Source: Sulfuritalea sp.
Lineage (GTDB): Bacteria; Pseudomonadota; Gammaproteobacteria; Burkholderiales; Rhodocyclaceae
Direction of reading: 5' to 3'
DNA length: 64,000 nucleotides
NCBI GenBank assembly: GCA_030651305.1
Contig: JAUSCI010000024.1
Span: forward strand, 1-64,000
Below, one piece after another: positions 53,401-59,904 of the stretch. Position 1 is the stretch's first letter, and each line of letters starts with the position of its first letter. A program made the translations under genes and the position numbers. The notes beneath the pieces are model-generated. The model was not told the origin of the DNA. It was given only the letters and a program-made list of their open reading frames with translations, and did no database searches.

Positions 53401-56400
53401 TGGTCAATACCGCAACCGGTGTGTTTTCTACGCTCGGCAACCTGAATGTCGATGGCACGGTCAGCGCGGGCGACGTGGCTGTCAGTGCCAACACTTTTAC
53501 GCTGAACGGCGGCACCTGGAATCAGGTATCCGCGGCGCTTCCAGGCTTCACTGCCAATGATTTCCGCATTGCCGGCGGCAGTTTCATTCGTGCACTGAGC
53601 GGCGACGGAACGGCAGGAGATCCCTATCGGTTGGCCGACATTCATGGCGTACAGGGCATGGGCAGCGCGGGGATGCTGGGCAAGTCCTACGTGCTGGCCA
53701 ACAACATCGATGCCGCGGCGACCTCGGCATGGAACTTTGGCGCGGGCTTCGTACCGGTAGGCAGTGACAGCGTCAGGTTTGCCGGACAGTTCGATGGGCA
53801 GGGTCACACCATTGCGGCGCTGACAATCAATCGTCCGTCACAGACTTTTGTCGGACTGTTTGGCGGTACCGGCAGTGGTAGCGTCGTGCGCAATGTCGGA
53901 TTGGTTGGCGGTAACGTGAGCGGCTATCAATGGGTCGGCGGTCTGGTGGGAGTTCATTACGGCAGCATCGACGGCGTTTACAACACGGGCAATGTCAGCG
54001 CCGGCCCCAACTATGTCGGCGGCCTGGCAGGGAGTAGCGCCACCGGCAGCAGCATCAACAATTCCTATGCCACCGGGAACGTGACCGGGAGTGATTCGGT
54101 CGGCGGATTGCTGGGGTATAGCGCCGGCGGCAGTATCACTAACTCCTATGCGACCGGCGGTGTCGCCGGAAGCTCCAATGCGGGTGGATTGGTCGGATAT
54201 AGCGCAGGAGGTACCGTAAGCAACAGCAACTGGGATATTGCTACTTCCCACCAAATTGTCAGCGCCGGCGGCACCGGCAGGACCACCGCCGAGATGATGG
54301 CAATGGCGTCATTCGCCGGCTGGAGCATCGCCGATAGCGGTGGCAGCAGCGCTACCTGGCGCATCTACGAGGGCAGCACCTATCCCCTGCTCAGGTCATT
54401 CATGACGCCGCTTACAGTTACGGCCGGCAGCGGCACCAAGGTCTATGACGGCACTCCCGATGCCGCCACGGGAGTGACTTACTCGATGACGCCAGACGGC
54501 GCCAAACTCTTTGGCACCCTCACCTACGCCGGTGGCAGCAAGAATGTCGGCACTGGCTACACCATCACACCGGCCGGGCAATATTCCGACCAGCAAGGCT
54601 ATGACCTAAGTTCCGTCAGCGGCACATTGACCATCACGGCGCTGCAGCTGACAGTCGGCGGCAGCACTACGGCGGCGAGCAAGACCTATGACCGCAGCGT
54701 CACGGCGAGCGTCAGCGGCGGCAACGTCTCGGGCATCCTCAGTGGCGACAGTGCGGTCAGCTTCGTCCAGTCCGGCAGCTTCGGCGACTGGAACGTCGGC
54801 ACCGCCAAGCCGGTGACCTACAGCAACAGCCTGACCGGCGCGGGCGCCACCAACTACAGCCTGTCCTCAACGGGCGGCAGCACCGCGGCCGACATTGTTC
54901 CCGCGACCCTGGCATTGGCAATTGGCGGCGTAAACAAGGTCTACGACGGCAATTCGACTGCAACGGCAGTCATCACCGATAACCGGATCAGCGGTGATGT
55001 GCTGAGCGTAGATTACAGCGCAAACTTCGGCGACAGGCACGTAGCGGCAGGCAAGTCCGTTGCATTGAGCGGTATCAACCTGACCGGCACCGATGCCGGC
55101 AACTACAGTCTGGCAACGACGTCGGGCAGTACTACCGCCAGCATCACGCAGCGCCCGTCGGTGACATGGATCGGCGGTACGGACAGCAACTGGAGCACTG
55201 CTGCCAACTGGGCGGGCGGCGCCCTGCCTGACCGCGCCAACGTGGCGACTGTCATTGTCGACAGCGGTACGGTGACTTACGACTACAGCAGTGCTCCCGT
55301 CGATACCCCGATTCTCAACAGCTTGACCTTGTCGGGCGGCATCCTCACGGTGAACAACGGTACGCTGGCGGTCCCGACCTGGCAGCAAAGTGCGGGCGAC
55401 TTGCGCGGCACGGGCGGCCTGACGGTATCGCAGTCCATGACCATGAATGGCAACGGCATTATTGATGTCGGCGGCCCGGTGAACATCACCCACGCAGGCA
55501 ACCTGCAACTGGGCGGCATCGCGACCGCCGGTGCGCTGTCGGTCATCGCCACCGGCTCAATCACCGGTACGACCTCTTCCGGAAGCTGGATGCAGAGCGC
55601 CGGATCGGTCAGTCTCGCCAGCATCCAGGGGGGCGCGCCCGGTGGCTTGGCGATCAGCACCGATACGCAAACTGCCGGGACGATCACGGCACAGGTGCAA
55701 TCCGGCGCGGCCTATGGCGGCATTGCGGTGCGTAACCATGGCGCGGCGCCGACAACGGTTGCGCTGACTGACTCGGCCACGTATCAAAGTACCGCCAACT
55801 TTACGCAGTATGGTGCTTTGACAGTTGGTTCCGGGGCGACCTCGGTCAGCTTGAGCGCCGGCGATGTCGCGCTCCAGAGTACCGGAGACATGATCCTGAC
55901 AGGCGCGGGGCTCTCGCTCGGCGTTCCCGCCTATGGCTCGATACTGGTCAGTTCCGGCGAAAACCTGACGCTTGATGGTGCGTCGCTTAACTCGCCGCCA
56001 AACAATATCGATCTCGGTCTGGCCGCATCCGGAAACTTGACGCTGACCCATGGTGCCTTGGCCCACGGCGAGATCCTGACGATGCTTTCGGGCGGTTCGA
56101 CGAGCCTCTATTCCGGCAGCGAAGCGCGTGCATGGCAATCGGCCACCTTGAATGCCAACAGCGGACTCCGGCTGGAGGGAAGCAACATTTACGCGGACAT
56201 CGGCGATGTCAGGATAACCACGGGCGGCGACATCCGCGCCAACAACGGTTCCGGGATCTTCGCCGGCAACAGCGCGTACCTGACATTGAATGGCGTCAAT
56301 TCGACGGTTTATGTCAATGATGCAGCGGGTTTGCTGCCTTCGTATATTCACGCGCTCAATCCGAGCACCATCCACCTCGATTTCCCCGCACGAACGACGC

Positions 56401-56945
56401 AGGACGAGGTGGTCATTGACGGCATAGCGACGAATGTCACCAGCGGATCGAGCGGCTTCTTCGTCGGCAATCCGATGCAACCGGCAAGGTTTGGCGCGGG
56501 TCTTGTCATCACTTCCGCCGCGCAGGACGACGAGATCGTGCCTGATCAAGTGATTAACGCGATCAACAAGGCCACCGAAGACGCTTCGACAACCAAAGCG
56601 CCGACGGAAGACAAAGTACCAACGCCGGAAACCCCGAAGACCGATTCGACGAAACCACTTGTTGACCTGAGCAAGACCACGGGTGGCACAGAAGGCAGCT
56701 TCGGCGGTGAAGAACAGAAGCCGCCGGCGGAGACGAACAAGAACGAAGGAAGCCCGACCAAGACGGCATCCTCGGGGAAAGACGAAGGCGCCAAAGAAGG
56801 TGGCAAGGACGACAAGAAAGACGAACAGAAGGACGAGAAAGACGAGAAGGACAAGAAAGACAAGAAGGACAAGAAGTCGGACGAAGCCAAGGATGAGAAA
56901 AAAGATGACAAACCAGCCGCCAAAAAAGTTGCCCAATGTTCGTAA
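41484..56945 (+). CDS. Giant filamentous-haemagglutinin-like secreted adhesin (5153 aa)
   Basis: TpsA-type exoprotein, probably secreted by a two-partner system and displayed as a long beta-helix. Basic extended signal region and hydrophobic core (1-36), then the TPS/haemagglutination domain (about 38-345) with VWLVNPAGIMVGPGG. GLUG-type repeats (GGLVGYN, NSYSTG) come in six blocks, about 30 units: residues about 589-712, 886-979, 1316-1466, 1636-1769, 1939-2093 and 4150-4240. A seven-bladed VDPTGRF/TGALT propeller occupies about 3035-3352. A second beta-helix repeat set covers about 3485-3925. YDG/MBG-like domains (KVYDGT) lie near 4310-4560. A Lys/Asp/Glu tail (about 5090-5147) ends in AQCS. 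GGAG lies ten bases before the ATG. No TpsB transporter gene is in the window. Repeat copy 7 encodes residues 277-284. Confidence 0.9.
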   Translation: MSYNNPSRKHRSRLSTPVRLCVAAVAACFIATPVLSNPVNPVVVNGAATFNQVGNLLTVTNSNGAIINWDKFSIKVGETTHFAQTAASSTVLNRVLNDPTAIYGTLSSNGRVWLVNPAGIMVGPGGRVDTAGFVASTLNISNENFLAGRNLFINDGSAGDVINQGEIRTPAGGSVYLIGSNVSNEGIITTPKGETILAAGNTVSLIDSALPGVKVDITGAEGNATNLGTITAEAGRIGIAGVIVRNSGQINASSVVSEGGRIFLRATKKIELTDTSRVGADGTAGGNVTAIVAENGRITGELVAHGEISAQGNGQKGSGGFIETSAAKLSIADGFRVATRDGQWLLDPYDFTIAASGGDITGATLSTALGAGAVTIQTAAASVSCSGAICGTGNSTGNGDIFVNDVVSWSVNSILTLDAYRNININQSITATGTTAKLALNYGQGAIASGNAGTYNVNAAVNLPAGPNFSTKLGSDGVVKNYSVITSLGAASSITGSDLQGMNGGLATNYALGSDIHATATATWNSGAGFLPVGNSTTNFTGTFDGLKHTITGLTINRPTPDYAGLFGAVGSAGIVLNVGLVGGSVSGSTYASNAAVGGLVGYNYGTISNSYNTGSVVNVGRSFAGGLVGTNEGIIRNSYATGNVTIVESRAGGLVGHNSGTISNSYATGNVLGGCCANGGLVGHNAGSISNSYSTGSASGSYMIGGLVGEQSGSPSVSNSFWDTTTSGQGGSLGGTGLGTLQTMSAASVAAAGFDLTNTWWLSEGNTRPFLRSEYSTTITNAHQLQLMGMNAATLAANYTLGANINMAELGQASGLWNTTTGFVPVGDAYSNYFSGTFDGLGHTITGLTINRPSTNYVGLFGMTNAAAISNVGLVGGNITGSSVVGGLAGYNYGGGSTISNSYSTGSVSGIDYVGGLVGVNGQEFGPGGPITNSYSTGAVSGNNWVGGLAGINRGAITNSYSTGAVSGSNGGLVGATDWGGTVTNSYWDTETSGKATSAGGTGLTTAQMKQLATFSGWSIASTGGSSATWRIYEGNTRPLLRSFLAPITLTPVYDGTAQTLTNIGDYTANIASPVSANIINAGGLTLNSSATAGSHTAALNVSSTQQGYDISASRTITGTGSAANDLNIAASLGWSAGKLTLNAQNNININADLNGSGTASLALQYGQGAIASGNAATYNVNAAVNLLAGPNFSTKLGFDGTAVHYTVITSLGAAGSTTGTDLQGMNGGLAGMYALGSNIDASATSGWNSGAGFAPVGNSSTNFTGIFDGLGHTIAGLTVNRGTTDYVGLFGYTGTGSILRNLGLVNVNIIGRYAVGGLVGSNWSAISNSYTTGTVFSTDYGVGGLAGRNYKTIENSYSTANVTGSNAGGLVGIQGSTVDVGSTNNSYATGNVTGTGNYTGGLMGYNYANSTISNSYGTGAVSGGVNYLGGLAGGNDGLISNSYSTGSVTGSSFAGGLVGYAGGSTVTNSFWDTETSGKTTSAGGGTGKTSAEMRQQATFSGFDFTNTWWLSEGNTRPFLRTEYSTSIANAHQLQLMAMNPGATYTLSNNFDLSPALAAVNSKYPGMWGTAGFVPVGDATTKFTGTFDGLGRTITGLTINRSTMDYVGLFGYANGATIRNVGLEGGNVSGGSQVGELVGKGDSGTTISNSYATGNVSGTSRVGGLVGDSDNQSTVSYSYSTGNVSGVSAVGGLVGGLGVNGVFGSPGSYSVVANSYSTGGVSGSGAYVGGLVGLNHYYSTINNSYSTGVVSGGSGSGIYVGGLAGLGYSWGGVNNSYWDAETSGKGTSFGGTGKTSAEMRQQTTFSGFDFTNTWWLSEGNTRPFLRSEYSTTITNAHQLQLMGMNATTLAATYTLAANINMAELSQTSGLWNTAAGFLPVGNSTTNFTGTLDGLGHTIAGLTINRPTSDYAGLFGYIGTGSAVRNVGLVGGSVTGGTNYVGGLAGYSNTGATIANSYNTGSVSGTNFVGGLAGYNNTGGAITNSYSTGSVGSSSGGVFTGGLVGVNYGAISNSCSTGSVSGTGYVGGLAGIQNFSATITNSYSTGSVSGTAGNWVGGLVSMNSGSAAITNSYSTGSVSVGSGSGGLAGYNNGGAITNSYWDKDTSGQATSAGGTGLTTAQMMQSANLTGFDFTNVWNIVPGISYPYLKWQFSAAPQVLSGLATGAAAGKTIQAITNGVDLAKTFTGANGFYYFALPGNSVPNGNTLLTFVAGDAYKGAAAYGSAGSHATGMAIAQNALTIAGGAVSNNSLGTAKGALASADVPYSVSGNNLSLSSGIAFQTLSGASYTLDGNVTTVDAAQTWGGPVSMTGNAILATGNGDIAINGAISGATRNLTLNTSGKVTQGAAITVAGLELLGTGGTYTLNHGSNAITTLAGNAAAVSFTESNGFTVGTVNSTSGLATTGDLALMANGPLTVSQAVSSTSGGGILLAAQGNTGTADLTVNASVSASGGTGGIDLYAGDSIYVSGSGVNVSAVGAGAINLYAGRNYNGGTVQAGNSGGGVWQYLSSAVKSDDGNIGLYAAGNIVVDEVHANGNGDALWGDVFIKAGDNAFGVGTSSGTIDNNGGGPARPHVTANKVSLRSTGNIGWMGNGPNHFYVDATELDVNISGSHAALGDINDTRGDGLTLTSVLITGNSGYAPYSYYQDQGLFLQQTNSGGLKLGSMDVFGPVHLITNGAITDTNGAAMNILSRNATTVGSGVVLRAGTGVGTLADPIEIQASTLAGAILNTGVFSVANTGALEIGSVSIYGTHNGITMTTGSATPGDDIVVTTDGALSVTQPIANKLAGAISLAGTSFSQSNVDISAAGGAISIIADALAIAANTGNNALQTSGALTLKPKTASTAMSLAGTAAFDLTAAEVTDIAGGVTGAGTITIGDAANADAASAMTVGGPVSFGAKTVTLNAASFASAGTDTIAATTLNLNATSGNIGSASGAGAIDIATTTVTANTAGGSAYLKSAAGYAVGVSNVGGGALSLETAGAVTQSGAITAQGLQLLGTGGTYTLTDAGNSVTTLAGNTGSISFTNSGSFTVATTHAAKFAYVANIASGNVSVYSVDQSTGALTQVGTTNAGTGPSSIAVDPTGRFAFVANITSNDVSAFAIDQATGALTPVGTAPAANAHSVTVDPTGRFLYAGNRWGNEVSVFIINQTTGALSAGTALAGTYPVTVVVDPTGKFAYAVNYASESVSAFTINQATGALSAAGTLGVGTTPRWGAADPTGRFFYVSNGNSNSISVYTINPATGALTAAGAAPAGLNPEGIAVDPRGKFLYAANNQSNNVSVFTIDQTTGALTAGAAAGAGAYPTNVSVDPTGKFAYVTNKDSNNVSVYAIDQVTGALTAGAPVAAGTTPYSVAAANVNGGVAGITATGDVTLAALGNGTITVTNSLFKQGAAAATFTLQANDSIVFNTSADIGPIGGGSNAINVVLNSDRDASSGGNVQLNAGTVINSIGGNITLGGGTPGDGTGNAIGNALNPDGIYLAGATLDAGGGSVKLRGTGFAGTSSSGIHVADASAIQTTGSGTITLNGTGGAGTNTNRGVYIDGAGTAVRSVDGNISLTGLGAGSGYDNRGIYLSHGAKVASVGAGNVTLDGTGSAAGTDDNYGVYIKNLGTEVSASSGAVSITGHGAGSGTDNFGVHMYDFAKVASAGSGNISLIGTGGASTGSYNTGVYISDSSAIAATGAGGVSLNGTGGSSGTAGVSNRGVRVSSAASISTNSGAIDITGTGGYDGDGIQIVGGAHAQSVSGTITLLGTAVDGSSSDAVYVSDAGTLVSSSGNIGITGHNLSTMGSGNRGVAITSSAQVVATGAATITVAGQGGHEGDGLHVHGGALVQSGTGLITLSGTSGDGIGSNWDWGVEVGDAGTLVSSGGGMTITGISTSTDGTYSNYGLLVRTGAKLTTSAGLMTLNGTSGAGTTSDGVRLSGTPTGGVVNAAAGLTINGTGDVVLDVGSIVNVGSGSTGISGANITLNAGSVVNTATGVFSTLGNLNVDGTVSAGDVAVSANTFTLNGGTWNQVSAALPGFTANDFRIAGGSFIRALSGDGTAGDPYRLADIHGVQGMGSAGMLGKSYVLANNIDAAATSAWNFGAGFVPVGSDSVRFAGQFDGQGHTIAALTINRPSQTFVGLFGGTGSGSVVRNVGLVGGNVSGYQWVGGLVGVHYGSIDGVYNTGNVSAGPNYVGGLAGSSATGSSINNSYATGNVTGSDSVGGLLGYSAGGSITNSYATGGVAGSSNAGGLVGYSAGGTVSNSNWDIATSHQIVSAGGTGRTTAEMMAMASFAGWSIADSGGSSATWRIYEGSTYPLLRSFMTPLTVTAGSGTKVYDGTPDAATGVTYSMTPDGAKLFGTLTYAGGSKNVGTGYTITPAGQYSDQQGYDLSSVSGTLTITALQLTVGGSTTAASKTYDRSVTASVSGGNVSGILSGDSAVSFVQSGSFGDWNVGTAKPVTYSNSLTGAGATNYSLSSTGGSTAADIVPATLALAIGGVNKVYDGNSTATAVITDNRISGDVLSVDYSANFGDRHVAAGKSVALSGINLTGTDAGNYSLATTSGSTTASITQRPSVTWIGGTDSNWSTAANWAGGALPDRANVATVIVDSGTVTYDYSSAPVDTPILNSLTLSGGILTVNNGTLAVPTWQQSAGDLRGTGGLTVSQSMTMNGNGIIDVGGPVNITHAGNLQLGGIATAGALSVIATGSITGTTSSGSWMQSAGSVSLASIQGGAPGGLAISTDTQTAGTITAQVQSGAAYGGIAVRNHGAAPTTVALTDSATYQSTANFTQYGALTVGSGATSVSLSAGDVALQSTGDMILTGAGLSLGVPAYGSILVSSGENLTLDGASLNSPPNNIDLGLAASGNLTLTHGALAHGEILTMLSGGSTSLYSGSEARAWQSATLNANSGLRLEGSNIYADIGDVRITTGGDIRANNGSGIFAGNSAYLTLNGVNSTVYVNDAAGLLPSYIHALNPSTIHLDFPARTTQDEVVIDGIATNVTSGSSGFFVGNPMQPARFGAGLVITSAAQDDEIVPDQVINAINKATEDASTTKAPTEDKVPTPETPKTDSTKPLVDLSKTTGGTEGSFGGEEQKPPAETNKNEGSPTKTASSGKDEGAKEGGKDDKKDEQKDEKDEKDKKDKKDKKSDEAKDEKKDDKPAAKKVAQCS
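42314..42335 (+). repeat. Dispersed 22-bp repeat, copy 7 (inside adhesin TPS domain)
   Basis: One mismatch to the core (GAC for GGC). Encodes R-V-G-A-D-G-T-A in a turn of the beta-helix secretion domain, in the same phase as copies 1-4. Confidence 0.85.
50580..51544 (+). other. Seven-bladed beta-propeller segment inserted in the adhesin
   Basis: Seven consecutive units of about 45 residues, each with (F/L)(A/L/F)Y(V/A)xN...VS(V/A)(F/Y)xI(D/N)QxTGAL and most with VDPTG(R/K)F. This is the lactonase/YVTN propeller pattern. The segment lies between SFTVA and ANVNGGVAG, which read as one continuous beta-helix unit if joined. The five bases GTCGC occur at both junctions (50580-50584 and 51540-51544), exactly 960 bases apart. 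Confidence 0.85.
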
Positions 56946-56961
56946 GCCGGAGGCCGGAGTA

Positions 56962-57299
56962 ATGCGGGCGATATTCATCGCCCTGGCCGTTGGCCTGGTC
57001 TGGCCCCCGGTCGCCGCATTCGCAAGCCCGGTGGCCACGGCGGGCCAGATCACCCACCTGTCGGGGACCCTTCGGCCAAGCGGGCGGATGGCACAAGCAA
57101 GCTGCTTTCAGTCAAGTCCGATGTGCTTGAAGGTGACACGCTCGGCACCGAAAGAGAAACCTACGCCCGCATCAAGTTCGCCGATGGCGGCGCACTGGTA
57201 TTGCGCCCCGGCAGCCAGCTGAAGATCGAGAGCTACAGCCACGAGGCCGCCAAGCCCGGGAGCGACAACATTCTCATGAGAATGTTCAAAGGCGGATGA
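56962..57299 (+). pseudogene. FecR-domain protein, frameshifted and truncated
   Basis: It starts normally at ATG 56962 with GGAG and a signal peptide (IALAVGLVWPPVAAFA, then SPVATAGQITHLSGTL). Around 57070-57085 the frame shifts by one: the other frame continues the family pattern ADGTSKLLSVKSDVLEGDTL, YARIKFADGGALVLRPGSQL and ends ILMRMFKGG at TGA 57297-57299. Intact FecR-like proteins of this type run well past KGG. The gene overlaps the 3' end of the convergent kinase gene by 14 bases, so the tail seems lost. FecR-like proteins often sit beside such adhesins. A sequencing error could explain the frameshift but not the truncation. Confidence 0.75.
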
Positions 57300-58794
57300 C
57301 GCAGGCTCGTTCGCTGTCGTCCAGCGGCTCGAACCACGTCGCCTGTTTCTCGAGCACCGCCACGGTCGCCTCCGATGCATCGCCGCTGCGCGCCATCACG
57401 CGGCGGCGCAGTTCCGCGTCAGGCGCCGTGGTGGCGAGGATGCTGAATCCGGCACCAAGCTCGGCCGCCAGCGCGCGGAAGGCGGTGCGCTCTTCTCGAC
57501 GCAGGAAGGCGGCATCGACGATCACCGGCCAGCCGGCGGCAAGCAGAGTGCGGGCCAGCGAGCGCAGCCGGGCATAGGTGCGCGTGGTGGCCTCTGCCGA
57601 GTAGATTCCACCGTCCGGCGCCGAGTCGCTGCTGTCCTGCGGCGCCAGCCCAAACAAACGCTTGCGTTCGACATCCGAACGCAGGCGCACGATGCTGCCG
57701 GACGCTGCTTTCGTCGGATCGAGCAGCCGCGCCGTGCTGGCGGTGGTCTTGCCTGAACCCGAAACACCGCAAGTGATGACAAGAGTCGGCGCTGGCGGTG
57801 CGGCGATCTGGCGGCCCAGTTGCAAATATATCCGGGCCGAGTCGAGGTCGGCCCGTTTGTCGGCGACGTCTTCCTGCCGCGCGCGCAGGGCGGCGATCTT
57901 GGCGCGCACCATGGCGCGATACACGGCGTAGAAGCGCAGCACGGCCAGCGCCTGGAAATCGCCGTCGACCTCCAGCCAGGCGTTCAAAAACCAGGTGGCA
58001 AGTCCGGGCCGGCGGTGGTCGAACAGGTCGATCCAGACAAAGGCGATTTCGCTGGCGACGTCGTTCCAGCGGAAATCGTCGTTGAATTCGATGCAGTCGA
58101 AGGGCGTCACATGGCCATCGATCAGCGCCAGATTTCCCAGGTGCAGGTCGCCATGACCTTCGCGTACGCGACCTCCAAGCTTGCGCGCGGCGAATTCGTC
58201 GGCGCGGCACGCGAATTCGTCTTCGGTCCACAGCGCCAGCTGCTCGATTTGCGGCTGATCGGCCGGCGGCATCAGTTGGCGCAGCTCTGCAAAATTTTCT
58301 CGTGCCGCGGCCAGAATCTGTTCCGGTTCACCGAAGCGCGTGGCGGGGGCCGCCACCGCTGCAGCCTCCCAAAACGCGCAGAGCGTGGCGGCCAGCTGGG
58401 AGAGATGCTTCGGTGTCAGTTCACCTCGTGCCGCGACGCGATCGAGGCGACCCTGTTCGTCGAAGCGCCGCATGCGCACCGTCCACTCGATCGCCGGCAG
58501 TTCGCCGAACCGGGGTTGTGCAGACGTGCCGCCGATCGCCACCACGTCGAGATACAGATCCGGGGCGAGGCGCCGGTTCAGCAGCAGTTCGTCACGGCAG
58601 CAGGCTTCGCGCCGGGCCAGCGTGCCGTAATCGAGGAAGGGCAGGGTGATCGGCTTTTTGATCTTGTAGGCGAATTCGCCGGCCAGCAGCAGCCACGAGG
58701 CATGAGTCTCGATCAGCTCGACGCGGTCGGCGGGATGGGGATAACAGCGCGGATCATGAAGCGCCTCGATCAGGGGCGGCAGGGCATCGGACAT
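57286..58794 (-). CDS. APH-like phosphotransferase fused to P-loop kinase
   Basis: Protein of 502 residues with two domains. Residues about 1-320 form an aminoglycoside-phosphotransferase-like fold: AGEFAYKIKKPITLPFLDY with the nucleotide-binding Lys, and the catalytic HGDLHLGNLALIDGHVTPFDCIEFND near 215-240. Residues about 340-495 are a small P-loop kinase with GVSGSGKT near 346. This fused layout is common in bacteria as an uncharacterised kinase; the substrate is unknown. The interdomain linker AAPPAPT (about 331-337) is encoded by repeat copy 8 read on the opposite strand. The 3' end overlaps the broken FecR gene. Confidence 0.85.
   Translation of the reverse strand: MSDALPPLIEALHDPRCYPHPADRVELIETHASWLLLAGEFAYKIKKPITLPFLDYGTLARREACCRDELLLNRRLAPDLYLDVVAIGGTSAQPRFGELPAIEWTVRMRRFDEQGRLDRVAARGELTPKHLSQLAATLCAFWEAAAVAAPATRFGEPEQILAAARENFAELRQLMPPADQPQIEQLALWTEDEFACRADEFAARKLGGRVREGHGDLHLGNLALIDGHVTPFDCIEFNDDFRWNDVASEIAFVWIDLFDHRRPGLATWFLNAWLEVDGDFQALAVLRFYAVYRAMVRAKIAALRARQEDVADKRADLDSARIYLQLGRQIAAPPAPTLVITCGVSGSGKTTASTARLLDPTKAASGSIVRLRSDVERKRLFGLAPQDSSDSAPDGGIYSAEATTRTYARLRSLARTLLAAGWPVIVDAAFLRREERTAFRALAAELGAGFSILATTAPDAELRRRVMARSGDASEATVAVLEKQATWFEPLDDSERACVIRL
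57784..57805 (+). repeat. Dispersed 22-bp repeat, copy 8 (inside kinase gene, antisense)
   Basis: One mismatch to the core (GTG for GTA). The only intragenic copy opposite to its host; it encodes A-P-P-A-P-T in the interdomain linker. Confidence 0.85.
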
Positions 58795-58862
58795 GGTGGC
58801 ATTATCACTCCGGCCGACGGCTGATCTAGACTACAAAGTTCGAATAGCCACCGGAGAATCAA

Positions 58863-59231
58863 ATGATCGGATACGTGACCCTCGGAACCAACGACCTGCC
58901 GCGCGCGGCAGCCTTCTATGATGCACTGCTGGCCGAGATTGGCGCCAAACGATTGTGGGACTTCGGCCGCGGCATTGCCTGGGGAGTGGCACAGGACAAG
59001 CCGAGCCTGGCGATCATGAAGCCCTTCGACGGTAATGCGGCCACCGTCGGCAACGGCGTCATGGTGGCCCTCGTCGTCGACTCTCGGGCAAAGGTTGATC
59101 GCGTTTATCGCAAAGCCCTCGAGCTGGGCGGCAAGGACGAAGGTCCGGCCGGTCCGCGCGGCGAAGGCTTCTACGCCGGCTACTTCCGCGACCTCGACGG
59201 CAACAAGCTCGACGTTTTTTGCATTGGCTAG
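58863..59231 (+). CDS. VOC/glyoxalase superfamily protein
   Basis: Small metal-dependent-fold protein of 122 residues made of two beta-alpha-beta-beta-beta modules. MIGYVTLGTNDLPRAAAFYDALLAEIG opens the first, GEGFYAGYFRDLDGNKLDVF closes the second. This is the usual glyoxalase/dioxygenase-superfamily single-subunit length. Typical first-module His ligands are not obvious (GYVTLGTND), so a non-catalytic or unusual role is possible. It starts 68 bases from the divergent kinase gene, with GGAG before the ATG. Substrate is unknown. Confidence 0.82.
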   Translation: MIGYVTLGTNDLPRAAAFYDALLAEIGAKRLWDFGRGIAWGVAQDKPSLAIMKPFDGNAATVGNGVMVALVVDSRAKVDRVYRKALELGGKDEGPAGPRGEGFYAGYFRDLDGNKLDVFCIG

Positions 59232-59261
59232 GATCTCCTCGGCTTGATCTTGCGCAGGGGG

Positions 59262-59290
59262 TTGACAGGAACGAACGATCGTACTATAAA
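59262..59290 (+). promoter_or_regulatory. Near-consensus sigma-70 promoter for the TetR gene
   Basis: TTGACA (59262-59267), 17-base spacer, TATAAA (59285-59290). The spacer contains ACGATCGT (59275-59282), a palindrome that could be part of the regulator's own operator, next to AACGAACGA. The expected transcription start is about seven bases after the -10, at the ATG itself (59297). Confidence 0.82.
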
Positions 59291-59296
59291 GTGGCC

Positions 59297-59902
59297 ATGG
59301 GCAAAGGCGAACAAACACGGCAGGCAATTCTCGACGAGGCGTTCTCAATGGCGAGTTGCATAGGTGTCGGCAGCTTGAGCATTGGCGTGCTGGCCGAGCG
59401 TACGCATATGTCGAAGAGCGGCCTGTTCGCCCATTTCGGCTCGAAGGAGGAATTGCAGCTTGCCGTCTTGCGCGAGTCGCAGCAGCGTTTCGCCGAAACG
59501 GTGATCCGTCCCGCCTTGCGCCAGGCTCGCGGCCTGGTTCGTTTGCGCACGATCGTGGTCAATTGGCTGGACTGGACCAATACCTGCAACCTGCCGGGAG
59601 GCTGCGTGATCAACGCCGCCGCCGCCGAGTTCGATGACCAGCCCGGACCCCTGCGCGACGAGGTCAGGAACGCGCTCCAGGCCTTGCGCCGCACCCTGGG
59701 CGAGACCGTGGCCAAGGCAGTGGCGACCGGCGAGTTGCGCGCCGATACCGACATTGAGCAATTCGTCTTTGAATTGAGCGGGATTTACCAGGTGACGCAA
59801 CAGAGCCGTCGCCTCCTCAACGATCCGGACGCGGACCGCCGGGCGCTGGTGGCATTCGATCGACTGGTCCGCGACTACGCAGTCCTTCCCGACAAGGAGT
59901 GA
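59297..59902 (+). CDS. TetR family regulator
   Basis: Repressor of 201 residues. HTH about 8-55 (TRQAILDEAFSMASCIGVGSLSIGVLAERTHMSKSGLFAHFGSKEELQ), C-terminal domain with WTNTCNLPGGCVINAAAAEFDDQPG, typical of the YxaF-like/TetR_C_6 group. The ATG is seven bases after a near-perfect -10 box, so the mRNA is likely leaderless or nearly so. It is followed at once by an alpha/beta hydrolase gene, which it probably controls. The motif AACGAACGA in its promoter recurs in reverse complement inside the first codons of the hydrolase (about 59952-59964). Ligand unknown. Confidence 0.84.
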   Translation: MGKGEQTRQAILDEAFSMASCIGVGSLSIGVLAERTHMSKSGLFAHFGSKEELQLAVLRESQQRFAETVIRPALRQARGLVRLRTIVVNWLDWTNTCNLPGGCVINAAAAEFDDQPGPLRDEVRNALQALRRTLGETVAKAVATGELRADTDIEQFVFELSGIYQVTQQSRRLLNDPDADRRALVAFDRLVRDYAVLPDKE

Positions 59903-59904
59903 TC

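Noticed and set aside
56575-56942. Purine-rich low-complexity DNA at the adhesin 3' end as a possible regulatory tract.
   Set aside because: It is explained by the Lys/Asp/Glu codons of the charged C-terminal tail.
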